In this document: positions 54,490-63,860 of the stretch, one piece after another
Layout of the letters: each line of letters opens with the position of its first letter
Numbering within the stretch: position 1 is the stretch's first letter
NCBI RefSeq assembly: GCF_010977575.1
Contig: NZ_CP048812.1
Coordinates: 3,224,001-3,288,000, forward strand
DNA length: 64,000 bases
DNA from: Halomonas socia
Lineage (GTDB): Bacteria; Pseudomonadota; Gammaproteobacteria; Pseudomonadales; Halomonadaceae
Direction: 5' to 3'
Notes under the pieces: generated by a model
What the model was told of the DNA's origin: nothing
What the model saw: the letters and a program-made list of their open reading frames with translations, nothing else
Database searches by the model: none
Program-made: the position numbers and the translations under genes

Positions 54490-56239
54490 GTTCCTCCTTG
54501 CGTAACGCGTCGTTGTGGCGCAGGTAGGCGCGGGCGATGCGCGCCTCGTAGACCACGCCGAGGAAGGTGTCGTCGCGCTCCGCGTCGACCACCGCCAGGG
54601 CCTCGCCAGTGACCTCCTCGAGCTGTGCCATGGCGTCCCATAGCGAGCTGTCGGGATGCAGCACCGGACGTGCCGTGACGATGAAATCGGCAACGTGGCT
54701 GTCTGCCTGGCCTGCCTGCTGCGCCGCTTCCAGCTCGGGAAGCGTCACGCAGCCGCAGTAGCGGCCCCGGGCATCGACCAGGTAGGCCTCGGCATGGCGC
54801 GCTTCACCCAGCGCGCGGATGGCCTCGTGAACCGGCGTGCGGGGAGCCAGGGTCACGCAGTCGCGGGTCAGCTGCTCGGCTACCTGGGTGGCCTGCAGCA
54901 GCGCGCGGCCGCGCCCGGCGGAGAGATCCAGGCCGCGGTTCAAGAGTTGGATATCGAATAGCGAGCGGCCGAACAACTGGGCGGCAATGGGGCTGGCCAG
55001 GGTTACGCTGGCCAGCGCCGCGGTGGTCAGCGCATAGCTGCCGGTGAGCTCGAAGACGATCAGCAGGCTGGTCAGGGGAGCACCGATCACCGGCGCGGTG
55101 ACCGCCACCATGCCGCATACGGCGTAGAACACGAAGGTTGCCTGCGGTGCATCGCTGAATTCGCCCACCAGGGTGCCGCACAGGGCACCGAACAGGGTGC
55201 CGATCACCAGTGCCGGGCTGAACACGCCGCCGCTGAAGCCCATGCCCAGGCACAGCGCGGTCGCCGCCAGCTTGAGCACCAGCACCAGCAATAGCTCGCC
55301 GCTGCCGAAGGCCCCGGCGATGGTGGCGAAGCGCAGCGTCTCCTGGCCCATGCCGAGGATGTCCGGCACCCAGAGGGCGGCCACCCCAAGCAGGGCGCCG
55401 GCCAGGGCTGGGCGCAACGGCGCGGCCAGCGGCACACGCCCGGCCATCCGCCCGACGCCGAGGATGGCCCGCATATAGCCGCCGGCGACCAGTGCCCCCA
55501 TGCCGCCGATGATCACGAACAGGGCGAACTCCCAGGGGCGTGGCACGGCGGTGTCGGTGACATGGAACAGGGCGCCGCGCTCGAGCACGTTGGTGGCGAT
55601 GACATAGCCGACGATGGCCGCCGCGGCGACCGGGGCGAAGGCGCGCAGCGCATAGTGGCGCAGCACCACCTCATGGGCGAACACGATCCCCGCCAGCGGG
55701 GCATTGAACGCGGTAGCAATGGCCGCCGCCACGCCACAGGCAATGGTAATGTTGTCGTCCGAGCGACTCATGCGCAGCAGGCGTGCGCCCAGTGACCCCA
55801 GGGTCGCGCCAAGATGAACCAAGGGGCCGTACTGGCCCACCGAGGCGCCGGCGCCGAGTGAGATCATCGCGCTAAGCGCCGACATCCCGCCGGCACGGCC
55901 CGGCAAGCGGCCGCGGCGGGTCTGCACGGCGGCGATCACGTCGGCGGGGGAGTGCGCCCGTCCCTCGGGGATATAGCGGTGTAGCAGGCCGACGATCAGT
56001 CCGCCGAGTGTCGGTACGGCGACGGTGGCGGCGACCAGCATGCCGCGCTGATCGAACATCATGCGGCTGCGGGGCGATATCAACAGCACCTCGTTGAGCC
56101 ACAGAACGATCGTCACGAAGCCGACCGCGGCCAGCGCGGCGATGCCGCCCACCAGGGCACCGAGCAGCACCAGGCCGAGAAAACGGATGACCGCCAGCGG
56201 CCCACGGCCGGCGGTAGGGGATGCCGGAAGCGTGTCCAT
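54476..56239 (-). CDS. CLC-family chloride channel/antiporter with CBS domains
   Basis: This 587-residue membrane protein is a CLC channel or antiporter. Its CLC core (about 15-430) has GAGASVGQYGPLVHL and GMGFSGGVFSPALVIG, two of the anion-site loops. A pair of CBS domains follows (about 445-580). In most CLC antiporters the first loop reads GREGP, with the gating glutamate. Here the residue is Tyr137 (GQYGP), which suggests channel-like or altered gating. The start at 56239 (MDTLPASP) is preferred over a longer reading. It overlaps the solute-binding protein gene by 14 bp. Confidence 0.9.
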   Translation of the reverse strand: MDTLPASPTAGRGPLAVIRFLGLVLLGALVGGIAALAAVGFVTIVLWLNEVLLISPRSRMMFDQRGMLVAATVAVPTLGGLIVGLLHRYIPEGRAHSPADVIAAVQTRRGRLPGRAGGMSALSAMISLGAGASVGQYGPLVHLGATLGSLGARLLRMSRSDDNITIACGVAAAIATAFNAPLAGIVFAHEVVLRHYALRAFAPVAAAAIVGYVIATNVLERGALFHVTDTAVPRPWEFALFVIIGGMGALVAGGYMRAILGVGRMAGRVPLAAPLRPALAGALLGVAALWVPDILGMGQETLRFATIAGAFGSGELLLVLVLKLAATALCLGMGFSGGVFSPALVIGTLFGALCGTLVGEFSDAPQATFVFYAVCGMVAVTAPVIGAPLTSLLIVFELTGSYALTTAALASVTLASPIAAQLFGRSLFDIQLLNRGLDLSAGRGRALLQATQVAEQLTRDCVTLAPRTPVHEAIRALGEARHAEAYLVDARGRYCGCVTLPELEAAQQAGQADSHVADFIVTARPVLHPDSSLWDAMAQLEEVTGEALAVVDAERDDTFLGVVYEARIARAYLRHNDALRKEEHGTG

Positions 56240-56329
56240 GTTCAAGGTGTAGGCACAGTGCGCGCTGCCGGCAAGCAACGCCGGCCGACAGCGCGGGGGA
56301 GGCGAGGCGCTGGCGGCCTCGGCGAGGGA

Positions 56330-56800
56330 TCAGCGATGGTGGCTGAAGCGACCGTGGGGAGCGCCGTCCATCAGGCGTTCGAATTCGCGACCACTCATGT
56401 GCAGCAGGGTTTCGTGGTCGCCCGCCTCGAAGTAGATGTCCGGCTGAAGGCGCAGCATGTCGTCGACATAGACCTTGAGGCCATAGGCCTGGCCCACTGG
56501 AGGTGCGGCGCCGGGATCGCAGTCGTCGAAGCTACTGGCGATCTCCGCTTCCGAAGCGAGCTCGAAACGCTCCTTGAACAGAGCGGTCAGGCTGTCGAGA
56601 TCGGTGTCGTGGGTGCTGGGCACGACCGCCAGGCCATAGCCGGATTCACCATGCAGCATGACGGCCTTGGCCAACTGGTCGCCGGGGACATGCGACGTCT
56701 GGGCGATACGGCTGGTGGTGACTTCGCGTGGGTGGGACACCTCCTCGTAGTCGATGTCGCAGGCGCGGAGGTACTCCCGTAGCGTCATCGGAATGGTCAT
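56330..56800 (-). CDS. YbaK/EbsC-type aminoacyl-tRNA deacylase
   Basis: This 156-residue protein belongs to the YbaK/ProX family, which clears misacylated tRNAs in trans. Seen: the opening LREYLRACDIDYEEVSHP and the segment GDQLAKAVMLHGESGYGLAVVPSTH, with the conserved Lys. The glycine/proline loop DPGAAPPVGQAYGLKVYVDD is also present. The ATG at 56800 follows AAGGAG. It stands alone between the CLC and DUF1428 genes. Sub-family (YbaK, ProX or other) is not resolved. Confidence 0.88.
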   Translation of the reverse strand: MTIPMTLREYLRACDIDYEEVSHPREVTTSRIAQTSHVPGDQLAKAVMLHGESGYGLAVVPSTHDTDLDSLTALFKERFELASEAEIASSFDDCDPGAAPPVGQAYGLKVYVDDMLRLQPDIYFEAGDHETLLHMSGREFERLMDGAPHGRFSHHR

Positions 56801-57027
56801 GGTAGTGCTCCTTCGGCCGCCTGGGCCGTCAATGACCTGTGCGTGCGTCTCCCTTCGCTCTGTGTATCTCTCCTATCGATCAGCATAGACGGGCAGCGCC
56901 TGGCATGCTTGAGGTCCAGCGGCTGTCGATTTCGCGGGGTGTCGTTCGATACTCGCTTGAAGAGACATCTCTGCCCGCCCCGGCAGCGCCGCTGCGGGCA
57001 CCACCCCAGAGACGAAGGAGAGTAGTC

Positions 57028-57381
57028 ATGACCTACGTAGACGGATTCGTAGCCGCGGTGCCCACCGCCAACCGCGACAAGTACATCCAGCATGCCCGCG
57101 ATGCCGCGGTGGTGTTCAAGGAGCACGGCGCCCTGCAGATGGTGGAGTGTTGGGGCGACGATGTGCCCGATGGCAAGCTCACCTCCTTCCCCCTGGCGGT
57201 GAAGCGCCAGGCGGACGAGACGGTGATCTTCTCGTGGATCCTATGGCCCTCCCGCGAGGTGCGCGACCGCGGCATGGCCAAGGTCATGGAAGACCCGCGC
57301 CTCCAGCCCGACGTCAATCCCATGCCGTTCGACGGCAAGCGGCTGATCTACGGCGGCTTCGAGGTGGTGGTAGACGAGTAG
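57028..57381 (+). CDS. DUF1428 family protein (YbaA-like)
   Basis: This 117-residue protein has the DUF1428 hallmarks: YVDGFVAAVPTANRDKYIQHA, VECWGDDVPDGKLTSFPLAV and NPMPFDGKRLIYGGFEVV. The fold is of the dimeric ferredoxin-like type. Its function is unknown; it is often annotated as RNA-signal-recognition-like YbaA. The ATG at 57028 follows GAAGGAG. It diverges from the YbaK gene. Confidence 0.9.
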   Translation: MTYVDGFVAAVPTANRDKYIQHARDAAVVFKEHGALQMVECWGDDVPDGKLTSFPLAVKRQADETVIFSWILWPSREVRDRGMAKVMEDPRLQPDVNPMPFDGKRLIYGGFEVVVDE

Positions 57382-57486
57382 CGTCCAGGTGTTATCCTTT
57401 GGTCGTAATCGATGCGTTTTTTCTCAACCTCTCCCCCCGCCTGCCGATGAAGTGTTGAATATCGCCATCGCAGGGGGACGAGGCAG

Positions 57487-59184
57487 ATGAAACACCTATC
57501 GATAAAGTGGAGCCTGACGGCGGCGCTGGCGGCGCTGGTGCTGATGATCGGGCTGATCAGTGGTCTGGGCTTCTACGCCAGTGCCACCAGCGAAGACGCC
57601 CTGCACGAGCTTGCCGAGACCAATGTAGAACTCGCCAACCTGGCCAACCGCACCCAGGTCAATGTGCTGCGTGCACAGATCATGCTGGACCGCTTCGCCA
57701 GCCTCAGCACCCAGGGTGACCCCGAGCGCGGCGAGCAGAGCCAACAGCAGGCCCTGGCGGCCCTGGCCGGGGCGCACGAGCGCTTTGACGAGTTCCGTGC
57801 CGTGCCCATCGACGCCGACGACTCGCGGGCGCCCTACGTAGCGGCGATCATCGCCGCCTTCGATGCCTACGTAGTGGAAGGGCTAGAGCCGCTGATGGAC
57901 GCCGCCCCCTTCCAGGTGCAGCGCAGCCAGGATCAGATGGCCGAGCTGGGTGCCGAGCTCGACGCCGCCATGGAGGACTTCGTCACCTACTCCGAGCGGC
58001 GCGGCAACGCCGTGATCGATCAGGTCGGCCGCCTCGGCGACATGGTCGGCATGATTGCCGTGACGCTGTTGGTGGTGGCGCTGCTCGCCGCGGTAGCGAT
58101 CCGCCTGGCGATGCTGCGGGTGGTGGTCACGCCGCTGCGCGAGGCCATCGATCACTTCGAGCGGATTGCCGATGGTGATCTCACCGAGCAGATCCGCGAC
58201 CGCGGCCGCAACGAGATCGGCCAGCTGTTCAGCGCCCTGGCGCGCATGCAGGACAAGCTCAAGACCCTGGTGGTGTCGCTACGCAGCAGCAGCGACAGCG
58301 TCTTCACCGGCGCCGGCGAAATCGCCCTGGGCAGCCAGGACCTCTCGTCGCGCACCGAGCAGCAGGCCTCGGCGCTGCAGCAGACCGCCTCGAGCATGGA
58401 AGAGATGGCTGCCACCGTGAGCAAGAACACCGAGACCGCCCAGGAGGCCGACGGCCTCTCGGCGTCCGCCTCGCAGCGCGCCGAGGCCGGCGGCCAGGAG
58501 GTCGAGTACACCGTGCAGCTGATGCGCGAGATATCCACCAGCGCCAGTCGCGTCAACGACATCATCGGCGTGATCGACTCGATCGCCTTCCAGACCAATA
58601 TCCTGGCGCTCAACGCCTCGGTAGAGGCGGCCCGCGCCGGCGAGCAGGGCCGCGGCTTCGCGGTGGTGGCCAGCGAAGTGCGCAATCTCGCCTCGCGCAG
58701 CGCCGAGTCTGCCAAGGAGATCCGCACGCTGATCGAAGAGACCACCGCCAAGATCACCAGCGGCGCCGAGCAGGCCGAACGCAGCGGCGCCACCATCGGC
58801 GAGACCGTCGAGTCGATCCGTCAGGTCACCGCCTTGATGGGCGAGATCTCCAGTGCCACCCGCGAGCAGAACAGCGGCATCGAGCAGATCAACAGCGCCA
58901 TCACCGAGATGGACTCGGTCACCCAGCAGAACGCCTCGCTGGTGCAGCAGACCAGCGTCGCCGCCACCTCGCTGGAAGACCAGGCCAAGCATCTCGCCGC
59001 CTTAATCGCCACCTTCCGCGTCGACGACCAGGCGGCGCCGGCTGAGTCGCACGCCACGCCGCTGACGCATCAGAAGAGTGAGCGCAGCCAACCGCCTGAG
59101 GCGCCGGCCAAGTCCGCTGCTGAAACGCCCAGGCAGGCCTACAAGAAACCCACTGAAGCTGTCGAGGACTGGTCCGAGTTCTAG
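57487..59184 (+). CDS. Methyl-accepting chemotaxis protein
   Basis: This 565-residue transmembrane chemoreceptor signals to CheA/CheW. It has helix 1 (about 9-32), a four-helix-bundle type periplasmic domain (about 33-190), helix 2 (about 191-212), a HAMP domain (about 213-268) and a long cytoplasmic coiled coil. The conserved tip reads [20 protein letters not shown] followed by [17 protein letters not shown]. The C-terminus DWSEF resembles the CheR-binding pentapeptide NWETF, so it may be a high-abundance, adaptation-competent receptor. The ligand is unknown. No che genes lie here. A hairpin follows 20 bp after the stop. Confidence 0.95.
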   Translation: MKHLSIKWSLTAALAALVLMIGLISGLGFYASATSEDALHELAETNVELANLANRTQVNVLRAQIMLDRFASLSTQGDPERGEQSQQQALAALAGAHERFDEFRAVPIDADDSRAPYVAAIIAAFDAYVVEGLEPLMDAAPFQVQRSQDQMAELGAELDAAMEDFVTYSERRGNAVIDQVGRLGDMVGMIAVTLLVVALLAAVAIRLAMLRVVVTPLREAIDHFERIADGDLTEQIRDRGRNEIGQLFSALARMQDKLKTLVVSLRSSSDSVFTGAGEIALGSQDLSSRTEQQASALQQTASSMEEMAATVSKNTETAQEADGLSASASQRAEAGGQEVEYTVQLMREISTSASRVNDIIGVIDSIAFQTNILALNASVEAARAGEQGRGFAVVASEVRNLASRSAESAKEIRTLIEETTAKITSGAEQAERSGATIGETVESIRQVTALMGEISSATREQNSGIEQINSAITEMDSVTQQNASLVQQTSVAATSLEDQAKHLAALIATFRVDDQAAPAESHATPLTHQKSERSQPPEAPAKSAAETPRQAYKKPTEAVEDWSEF

Positions 59185-59191
59185 GCACCGC

Positions 59192-59237
59192 CAATTCAGC
59201 TCGCGACAGCCGCTCCCTTGGGGCGGCTGTCGAATTG
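59192..59237 (+). terminator. Hairpin after the chemoreceptor gene
   Basis: A 10-bp stem CGACAGCCGC (59204-59213) pairs with 59223-59232. Outer arms CAATTC and GAATTG extend it with a bulge. There is no U-tract. It directly abuts the DUF1801 remnant. Confidence 0.5.
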
Positions 59238-59470
59238 CTGCCTACAGCAAGCTCAAGCACTGCGTGCGGCTGCTGTTCTGGAGCGGACAATCCTTCGATG
59301 AGAGCGGGCCGCACAAGGAGGGCAGCTTCAAGGCCGCCGAGGCCCGCTATACCGCGGTGGCGCAGGTCGACGCAGAGGATCTACGTCGCTGGCTCGGCAA
59401 GGCGCGGGATATCCAGTGGGACTACAAGAACATCGTGCGCCGCAAGGGACGCCTGGAGCGACTAAAATGA
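59237..59470 (+). pseudogene. C-terminal fragment of a DUF1801 protein
   Basis: Reading from 59237 to the TGA at 59470 gives about 77 residues (AAYSKLKHCVRLLFWSGQSF, then KEGSFKAAEARYTAV and ARDIQWDYKNIVRRKGRLE). These closely fit the C-terminal half of DUF1801 proteins. The N-terminal half is absent; the sequence just upstream is the hairpin and end of the chemoreceptor gene. There is no start codon or ribosome binding site, so it is a 5'-truncated remnant. The junction suggests a deletion or insertion next to the hairpin. Confidence 0.72.
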
Positions 59471-59501
59471 CCTGACGACCGCGAAAACCGGAAACGTTGC
59501 C

Positions 59502-60347
59502 ATGTGGACTCCTCCACCAGGCTCGCCCGAGGAGCGAGCGCTTAGCTATGTAGCTGACCAGTGCACGGGAAGCCCTCTCGATGAGAGCCTGGCGGTAACC
59601 CTCAATTTCCATCCTGATAGAGAGCATCGAGGCGTGCCCATGCTTGGCGCACTCGCCGCAGCGGAGGAGTATCACTCGCAGTTCGAAACCGGTACCAGTA
59701 ATGGCGGTTTGACCGCCTATCCGGGCGGCGCGCGCTGGCAGTGGGAAAGCCGTATCTTCGGCTCAGCGTATGATGATGTGCTGCCAAGGGAGCGCCCCAA
59801 ATATGGCGCACTGAACTATGCTCGGCGTGGCGGCGGTGGTTCTTCGCGCTTCGGCTCTTGCTACCTGCGGCTGAGGCCCGAAGTACTGCAGCGCTGCACC
59901 TTCTGCTATCCCGACAGCGTCTTCGAGCCCTCGCACTTCGGCGTGGCATCGCGCATGGCCCTCATCCCCCTGGCCCAGGCCGCCCGGCGTGACCTGCTCG
60001 ACGACCATATCGAAGCGCATATTCATGGACCGCTGCGTCTCGCCACGGACGTTGAGGCGCTGGTGCTCGATCCTTGCTATCGCGGTACCCCGATCGAAAT
60101 GCAGGCGCGTCAGCTGCCCTGCTCGCTGGAGTGGCATGCCGGCTTCAGGCTCGAGGTGGCCGTGCTGCGCGAGTACCCCCACTATCGAGGGCCGTACTAT
60201 GTGAAACTTGGCGAGGCGCTAGCCAGGGATGGTGTGCTCACGTCCGCGGTGATTGGAGAGGCGGCCTGTAGCGGCCAGTACGACCCGCAGGATGTAAAAC
60301 GGGTATGGCACTACCTGGCGCGCTTCGGTGACCGAAACTCGCCGTGA
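59502..60347 (+). CDS. DUF3626 family protein
   Basis: This 281-residue protein matches DUF3626: SLAVTLNFHPDR near the start, then SQFETGTSNGGLTAYPGG, WQWESRIFGSAYDD and RPKYGALN. Further along are FGSCYLRLRPEVLQRCTFCYPDS and LVLDPCYRGTPIE. The conserved His, Arg and Glu residues suggest an enzyme, perhaps related to ADP-ribosyl or toxin-like folds, but no function is known. The ATG at 59502 has a poor ribosome binding site. It stands between the DUF1801 remnant and a REP-bearing spacer. Confidence 0.78.
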   Translation: MWTPPPGSPEERALSYVADQCTGSPLDESLAVTLNFHPDREHRGVPMLGALAAAEEYHSQFETGTSNGGLTAYPGGARWQWESRIFGSAYDDVLPRERPKYGALNYARRGGGGSSRFGSCYLRLRPEVLQRCTFCYPDSVFEPSHFGVASRMALIPLAQAARRDLLDDHIEAHIHGPLRLATDVEALVLDPCYRGTPIEMQARQLPCSLEWHAGFRLEVAVLREYPHYRGPYYVKLGEALARDGVLTSAVIGEAACSGQYDPQDVKRVWHYLARFGDRNSP

Positions 60348-60479
60348 GCGTGATGTGGTCATCGCGCCGCCTCCTGTCGGAGGAAACTGCCGGCCCAGTA
60401 GGAACGCTGCCCGGCCTGGCAAGGCGACCCCATCGTGACTAACGTCACTCCCACTTTTGCTTTGGCGTCACCTCCAGTG

Positions 60480-60561
60480 TGGGAGCGAATTCATTCGCGA
60501 TGCAGCGCGCAGCGCTGCCTGGCCCGAGGCCTCGAAGGGTGGGAGCCATTGTCTGCAATGC
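60480..60561 (+). repeat. REP-like palindrome copy 2 with a second variant
   Basis: At 60480-60502 lies the exact reverse complement of 46534-46556, centred on GCGAATTCATTCGC. A diverged relative starts at 60540 (TGGGAGCC, then CATTG-TCTG-CAATG). The pair lies in the 298-bp spacer 60348-60645, which otherwise shows nothing I recognise. Confidence 0.7.
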
Positions 60562-60645
60562 TGAGCGTCACGAGATGTCGTACAGTGATTGACTCTGCGG
60601 CGAGCGGGTCTTCTTCCTCCAGCTTAATAGCGAGGCAATCCGAGC

Positions 60646-61476
60646 ATGGCACAACCTTGTCACCCCTATTTCTGGCGTGATCCACGTATGCCCCATGTGG
60701 AGTTGCGCGTGGTCGAGGATGGCCGCCAGGTCGGCTACGCCCGTCACAGCCATACCCAGTGGTCGTTGGGGGCGGTGACTGCCGGAGAGAGCACCTTTCA
60801 TTACCTCGATGAAGAATATCGCATCCACGCGGGGCACCTGGTGTTGATGAATCCGGACTGGGTTCACGCCTGCAATCCTGTCGACGGCCAGCCCTGGGCC
60901 TACCGCATGCTCTATGTGGACGCCGAGTGGCTGACTCGGCTGCGCCATGCAGCGAGACTGATCGATACGCCGTACTGGCAGGATATTTCCGCCGCCGTAA
61001 TCGCCGTCCCTGGATGGTACGCCGGCTATCGCCGCATGACCGATGCCCTGCTGGACCCGCAGCGCGACCTTCTGAACAAGCAGAGCGAGTTGGTAGAATA
61101 TCTCTCGGCGCTGATGCATCACCTGGCGGGTCAGCCGGCCAGGCCGCGCTCGCTACCTCCGGCCACTCTGCGCGAGTTAGCCGCCTACCTCGACGAGCAC
61201 GTTGCTGAAGAAGTATCGCTGGATGCCCTCTGCCAGCGCTCCGGCTACAGCGCCGGCCACCTGATCCGTGCCTTCAAGCAGCACTTCGGCCTCACGCCTC
61301 ATGCCTACCTGATCAATCGCCGCATTCAGCTAGGACAACGCCAGCTCAAGCAGGGCAAGCCCATCGCTGAGGCAGCGCTGAATGCCGGCTTCAGCGACCA
61401 GCCGCATTTCCAGCGCACCTTCAAGCGTCTGGTGGCCGCTACACCTCACCAGTACCGAAGCCCGTTACTCGAATAA
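60646..61476 (+). CDS. AraC-family transcriptional regulator
   Basis: This 276-residue regulator has an N-terminal cupin-like sensor (about 15-150; RHSHTQWSLGAVTAGESTF and HAGHLVLMNPDWVHACNP). The C-terminal double helix-turn-helix follows (about 175-272; VSLDALCQRSGYSAGHLIRAFKQHFGLTPHAY and AEAALNAGFSDQPHFQRTFKRLV). This class often controls amino-acid exporters. It runs tail to tail with a LysE-type exporter gene, overlapping 12 bp, and is its likely regulator. The start at 60646 has a weak ribosome binding site. Confidence 0.92.
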   Translation: MAQPCHPYFWRDPRMPHVELRVVEDGRQVGYARHSHTQWSLGAVTAGESTFHYLDEEYRIHAGHLVLMNPDWVHACNPVDGQPWAYRMLYVDAEWLTRLRHAARLIDTPYWQDISAAVIAVPGWYAGYRRMTDALLDPQRDLLNKQSELVEYLSALMHHLAGQPARPRSLPPATLRELAAYLDEHVAEEVSLDALCQRSGYSAGHLIRAFKQHFGLTPHAYLINRRIQLGQRQLKQGKPIAEAALNAGFSDQPHFQRTFKRLVAATPHQYRSPLLE

Positions 61477-62055
61477 GAGATAGATGCAACTGATCGCTAG
61501 CAGCACCGCCAGCCCCCGATTGATGGCGACCAGGACGTCAGGGCGCTGAACGTAACGGCGTAGAAAGGCGCCGGCATAGACCCAGCTACCCAGCGAAAGC
61601 CAGCAGATGGGCAAATAGAGGGCGGCGAACAGCCACAGCAGACCGACATCGCCGCCGGTGTAGGCACCGATGCCCGAGGCCGACGCCAGCCAGGCCTTGG
61701 GGTTGAGCCACTGCATCAGTGCGCCTGCCATAAACCCCGGTGCCCGCGTGGCATCGCCCTCCGGCAGACGACCATCATCGCGGAACAGCCGCACGCTTAG
61801 ATAGAGCAGAAATGCCACGCCGGCCCAGCGTAGGGCGTCCTTCAGCCCTGGCACCATCGTCAGCAGTGAGTAAAGCCCGAGGCCCACGGCGAGGAACAGA
61901 ACAACGAAGCCCAGGGTGGCGCCGGTAACGAAGACCAGTCCACGTGAGATGGGGTAGCGAGTACCGCTGCTGAGGCACACCAGGTTCACCGGCCCCGGTG
62001 AAATGGACGCTGCCAGGGCAAAGGCCGACATCGGCAGGATCATGGCAAGGTTCAT
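61465..62055 (-). CDS. LysE/RhtB-family amino acid exporter
   Basis: This 196-residue membrane protein exports amino acids or their derivatives. It opens MNLAMILPMSAFALAASISPGPVNLVCLSSG, with the family SPGPVN motif. Later it has QWLNPKAWLASASGIGAY, the NPK motif of LysE/RhtB. About six helices are visible. The ATG at 62055 follows AGGAG; a longer reading is not supported. The convergent AraC gene is a likely partner. The substrate is unknown. Confidence 0.9.
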   Translation of the reverse strand: MNLAMILPMSAFALAASISPGPVNLVCLSSGTRYPISRGLVFVTGATLGFVVLFLAVGLGLYSLLTMVPGLKDALRWAGVAFLLYLSVRLFRDDGRLPEGDATRAPGFMAGALMQWLNPKAWLASASGIGAYTGGDVGLLWLFAALYLPICWLSLGSWVYAGAFLRRYVQRPDVLVAINRGLAVLLAISCIYLLFE

Positions 62056-62137
62056 CGTTCGTCTCCTGGAACACAGTGCCAGGAGTCTGCCGCGACGGCG
62101 CCGATCGATATTGAACGAAATTGAGGTATCCATCATA

Positions 62138-62162
62138 GCCAACGCCTATCGCAGGCGTTGGC
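62138..62162. other. Hairpin in the spacer ahead of the CDGSH-GltB fusion gene
   Basis: A perfect 10-bp stem, GCCAACGCCT with AGGCGTTGGC, encloses ATCGC. It lies between the divergent LysE-type and CDGSH-GltB genes. No U-tract follows. Confidence 0.4.
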
Positions 62163-62286
62163 TCGGCGGGATTGAACAAAACCCTCTAGGCTATCTCAAC
62201 GGATAGTGGCAACGACCGTTGACGAATAGCGCCACGCACCGGGCCTGACACCCGGCTTGCGCCAATAACCACGACACGGAGTCCCC

Positions 62287-63846
62287 ATGAGCCAACCCAT
62301 CATCGCGGCGAACAAGCCCACTAAAGTGAGCCTGAAAAAAGGTGGGGAGTATGCGTTCTGCATGTGCGGACGCTCCAGCGACCAGCCGTTCTGCGACGGC
62401 TCCCACAGCGGCACCGGCATCACCCCCAAGATGTTCAAGGCCGACAAGGATGGCGACGCCTTTCTCTGCCAGTGCAAGCACACCCAGGACGCCCCGTACT
62501 GCGATGGCACCCACAAACAGTTCAGCGACGATGACGTAGGCCAGGAGAGTCCCGAAAGCAAGGACGCCGCCGCCGAGCAGAAGAGTAGCGGTGGCCAGCC
62601 TGAGCCCAAGGCCAGTGAGGAAGAGCCCACCGTGGAGTTCATCCACCAGCTCGCCAAGGAGGGTACCAAGGGCGTTGGCCACCACGGCCCGATGACCGCC
62701 ATGGGCGTGCCGCGCCACACCCTGCCGCACTGGGACGACCTGCAGCTGATGGTGGCGCAGATGGCCACCAAGCCGCTGATGGAAGACGCCGCGGTGGCCA
62801 CCGAGCTGACCATCGGCCCCGAGGCCAAGAAGCCGCTGACCCTCAAGATCCCGCTGTTCGTTTCCGACATGAGCTTCGGTGCGCTCTCCCAGGAGGCCAA
62901 GGTCGCCCTGGCCAAGGGCGCCGAAATGGCCGGCACCGGCATCTGCTCCGGGGAGGGCGGCATGCTGCCGGAAGAGCAGGCCGAGAACTCGCGCTACTTC
63001 TACGAGCTGGCCAGCGCCAAGTTCGGCTACAGCGAAGCGCTGCTGGAGAAGATCCAAGCCTTCCACTTCAAGGGCGGCCAGGGTGCCAAGACCGGTACCG
63101 GCGGCCACCTGCCGGGCAACAAGAACACCGCCAAGATCGCCGAAGTGCGCCATATCATCGCAGGCGAACCGTCGGTTTCGCCGCCGACCTTCGAGGACCT
63201 TTCCAGCGTGGCCGATTTCAAGCGCTTCGCCGACCGCGTGCGCGAAGTGACCGGCGGCGTGCCGGTGGGCTTCAAGCTTAGCGCCAATCATATCGAGCGC
63301 GACATCCAGTTTGCGCTGGACGCCAGCGCCGACTACATCATCCTCGACGGCCGCGGTGGCGCCACCGGGGCCGCCCCGACGATGTTCCGCGACCATATCT
63401 CGGTGCCGACCATCCCCGCCCTGGCTCGTGCGCGGCGCTACCTGGACGAGCAGAAGGCCAGCGACCGGGTGACGCTGATCATCACCGGCGGCCTGCGCGT
63501 GCCGATCGACTTCGTCAAGGCCATGGCGCTGGGCGCTGACGGCATCGCTCTCTCCAACAGCGCCATCCAGGCCATCGGCTGCGTGGGCGCGCGGATCTGC
63601 AACACCAACAACTGCCCGGCGGGCATCGCCACCCAGCGCGAAGACCTGCGCCAGCGCCTCGACGTGGGCTCCTCGGCAGAGCGCCTCAAGACCTTCTTCG
63701 AAGCCTCCGTGGAGCTGATGCAGGTGATGGCCCGCGCCTGTGGCCACGATACCCTCCATCAGTTCAATCAGGAGGACCTCGCCACCTGGCAGCGCGAGAT
63801 GGCGCTGCTCAGCGGCGTGCGCTACGCAGGCGTTGGCCAGCCGTAA
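62287..63846 (+). CDS. CDGSH iron-sulfur - glutamate synthase-like FMN domain fusion
   Basis: This 519-residue protein joins two CDGSH-type iron-sulfur motifs to a glutamate synthase-like FMN domain. The motifs are CMCGRSSDQPFCDGSH (about 25-40) and CQCKHTQDAPYCDGTH (about 61-76), each with the 3Cys-1His pattern. An acidic linker (about 80-115) follows. The GltB-like barrel (about 150-515) includes SDMSFGALSQEAKVALAKGA, GTGICSGEGGM, KGGQGAKTGTGGHLPG and the Cys-containing RICNTNNCPAGIATQ. There is no amidotransferase or GltD domain, so it is not a standard glutamate synthase. The acceptor and substrate are unknown. A possible acetyltransferase gene follows by 14 bp. Confidence 0.92.
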   Translation: MSQPIIAANKPTKVSLKKGGEYAFCMCGRSSDQPFCDGSHSGTGITPKMFKADKDGDAFLCQCKHTQDAPYCDGTHKQFSDDDVGQESPESKDAAAEQKSSGGQPEPKASEEEPTVEFIHQLAKEGTKGVGHHGPMTAMGVPRHTLPHWDDLQLMVAQMATKPLMEDAAVATELTIGPEAKKPLTLKIPLFVSDMSFGALSQEAKVALAKGAEMAGTGICSGEGGMLPEEQAENSRYFYELASAKFGYSEALLEKIQAFHFKGGQGAKTGTGGHLPGNKNTAKIAEVRHIIAGEPSVSPPTFEDLSSVADFKRFADRVREVTGGVPVGFKLSANHIERDIQFALDASADYIILDGRGGATGAAPTMFRDHISVPTIPALARARRYLDEQKASDRVTLIITGGLRVPIDFVKAMALGADGIALSNSAIQAIGCVGARICNTNNCPAGIATQREDLRQRLDVGSSAERLKTFFEASVELMQVMARACGHDTLHQFNQEDLATWQREMALLSGVRYAGVGQP

Positions 63847-63860
63847 GCCGAGGTGCGCAC

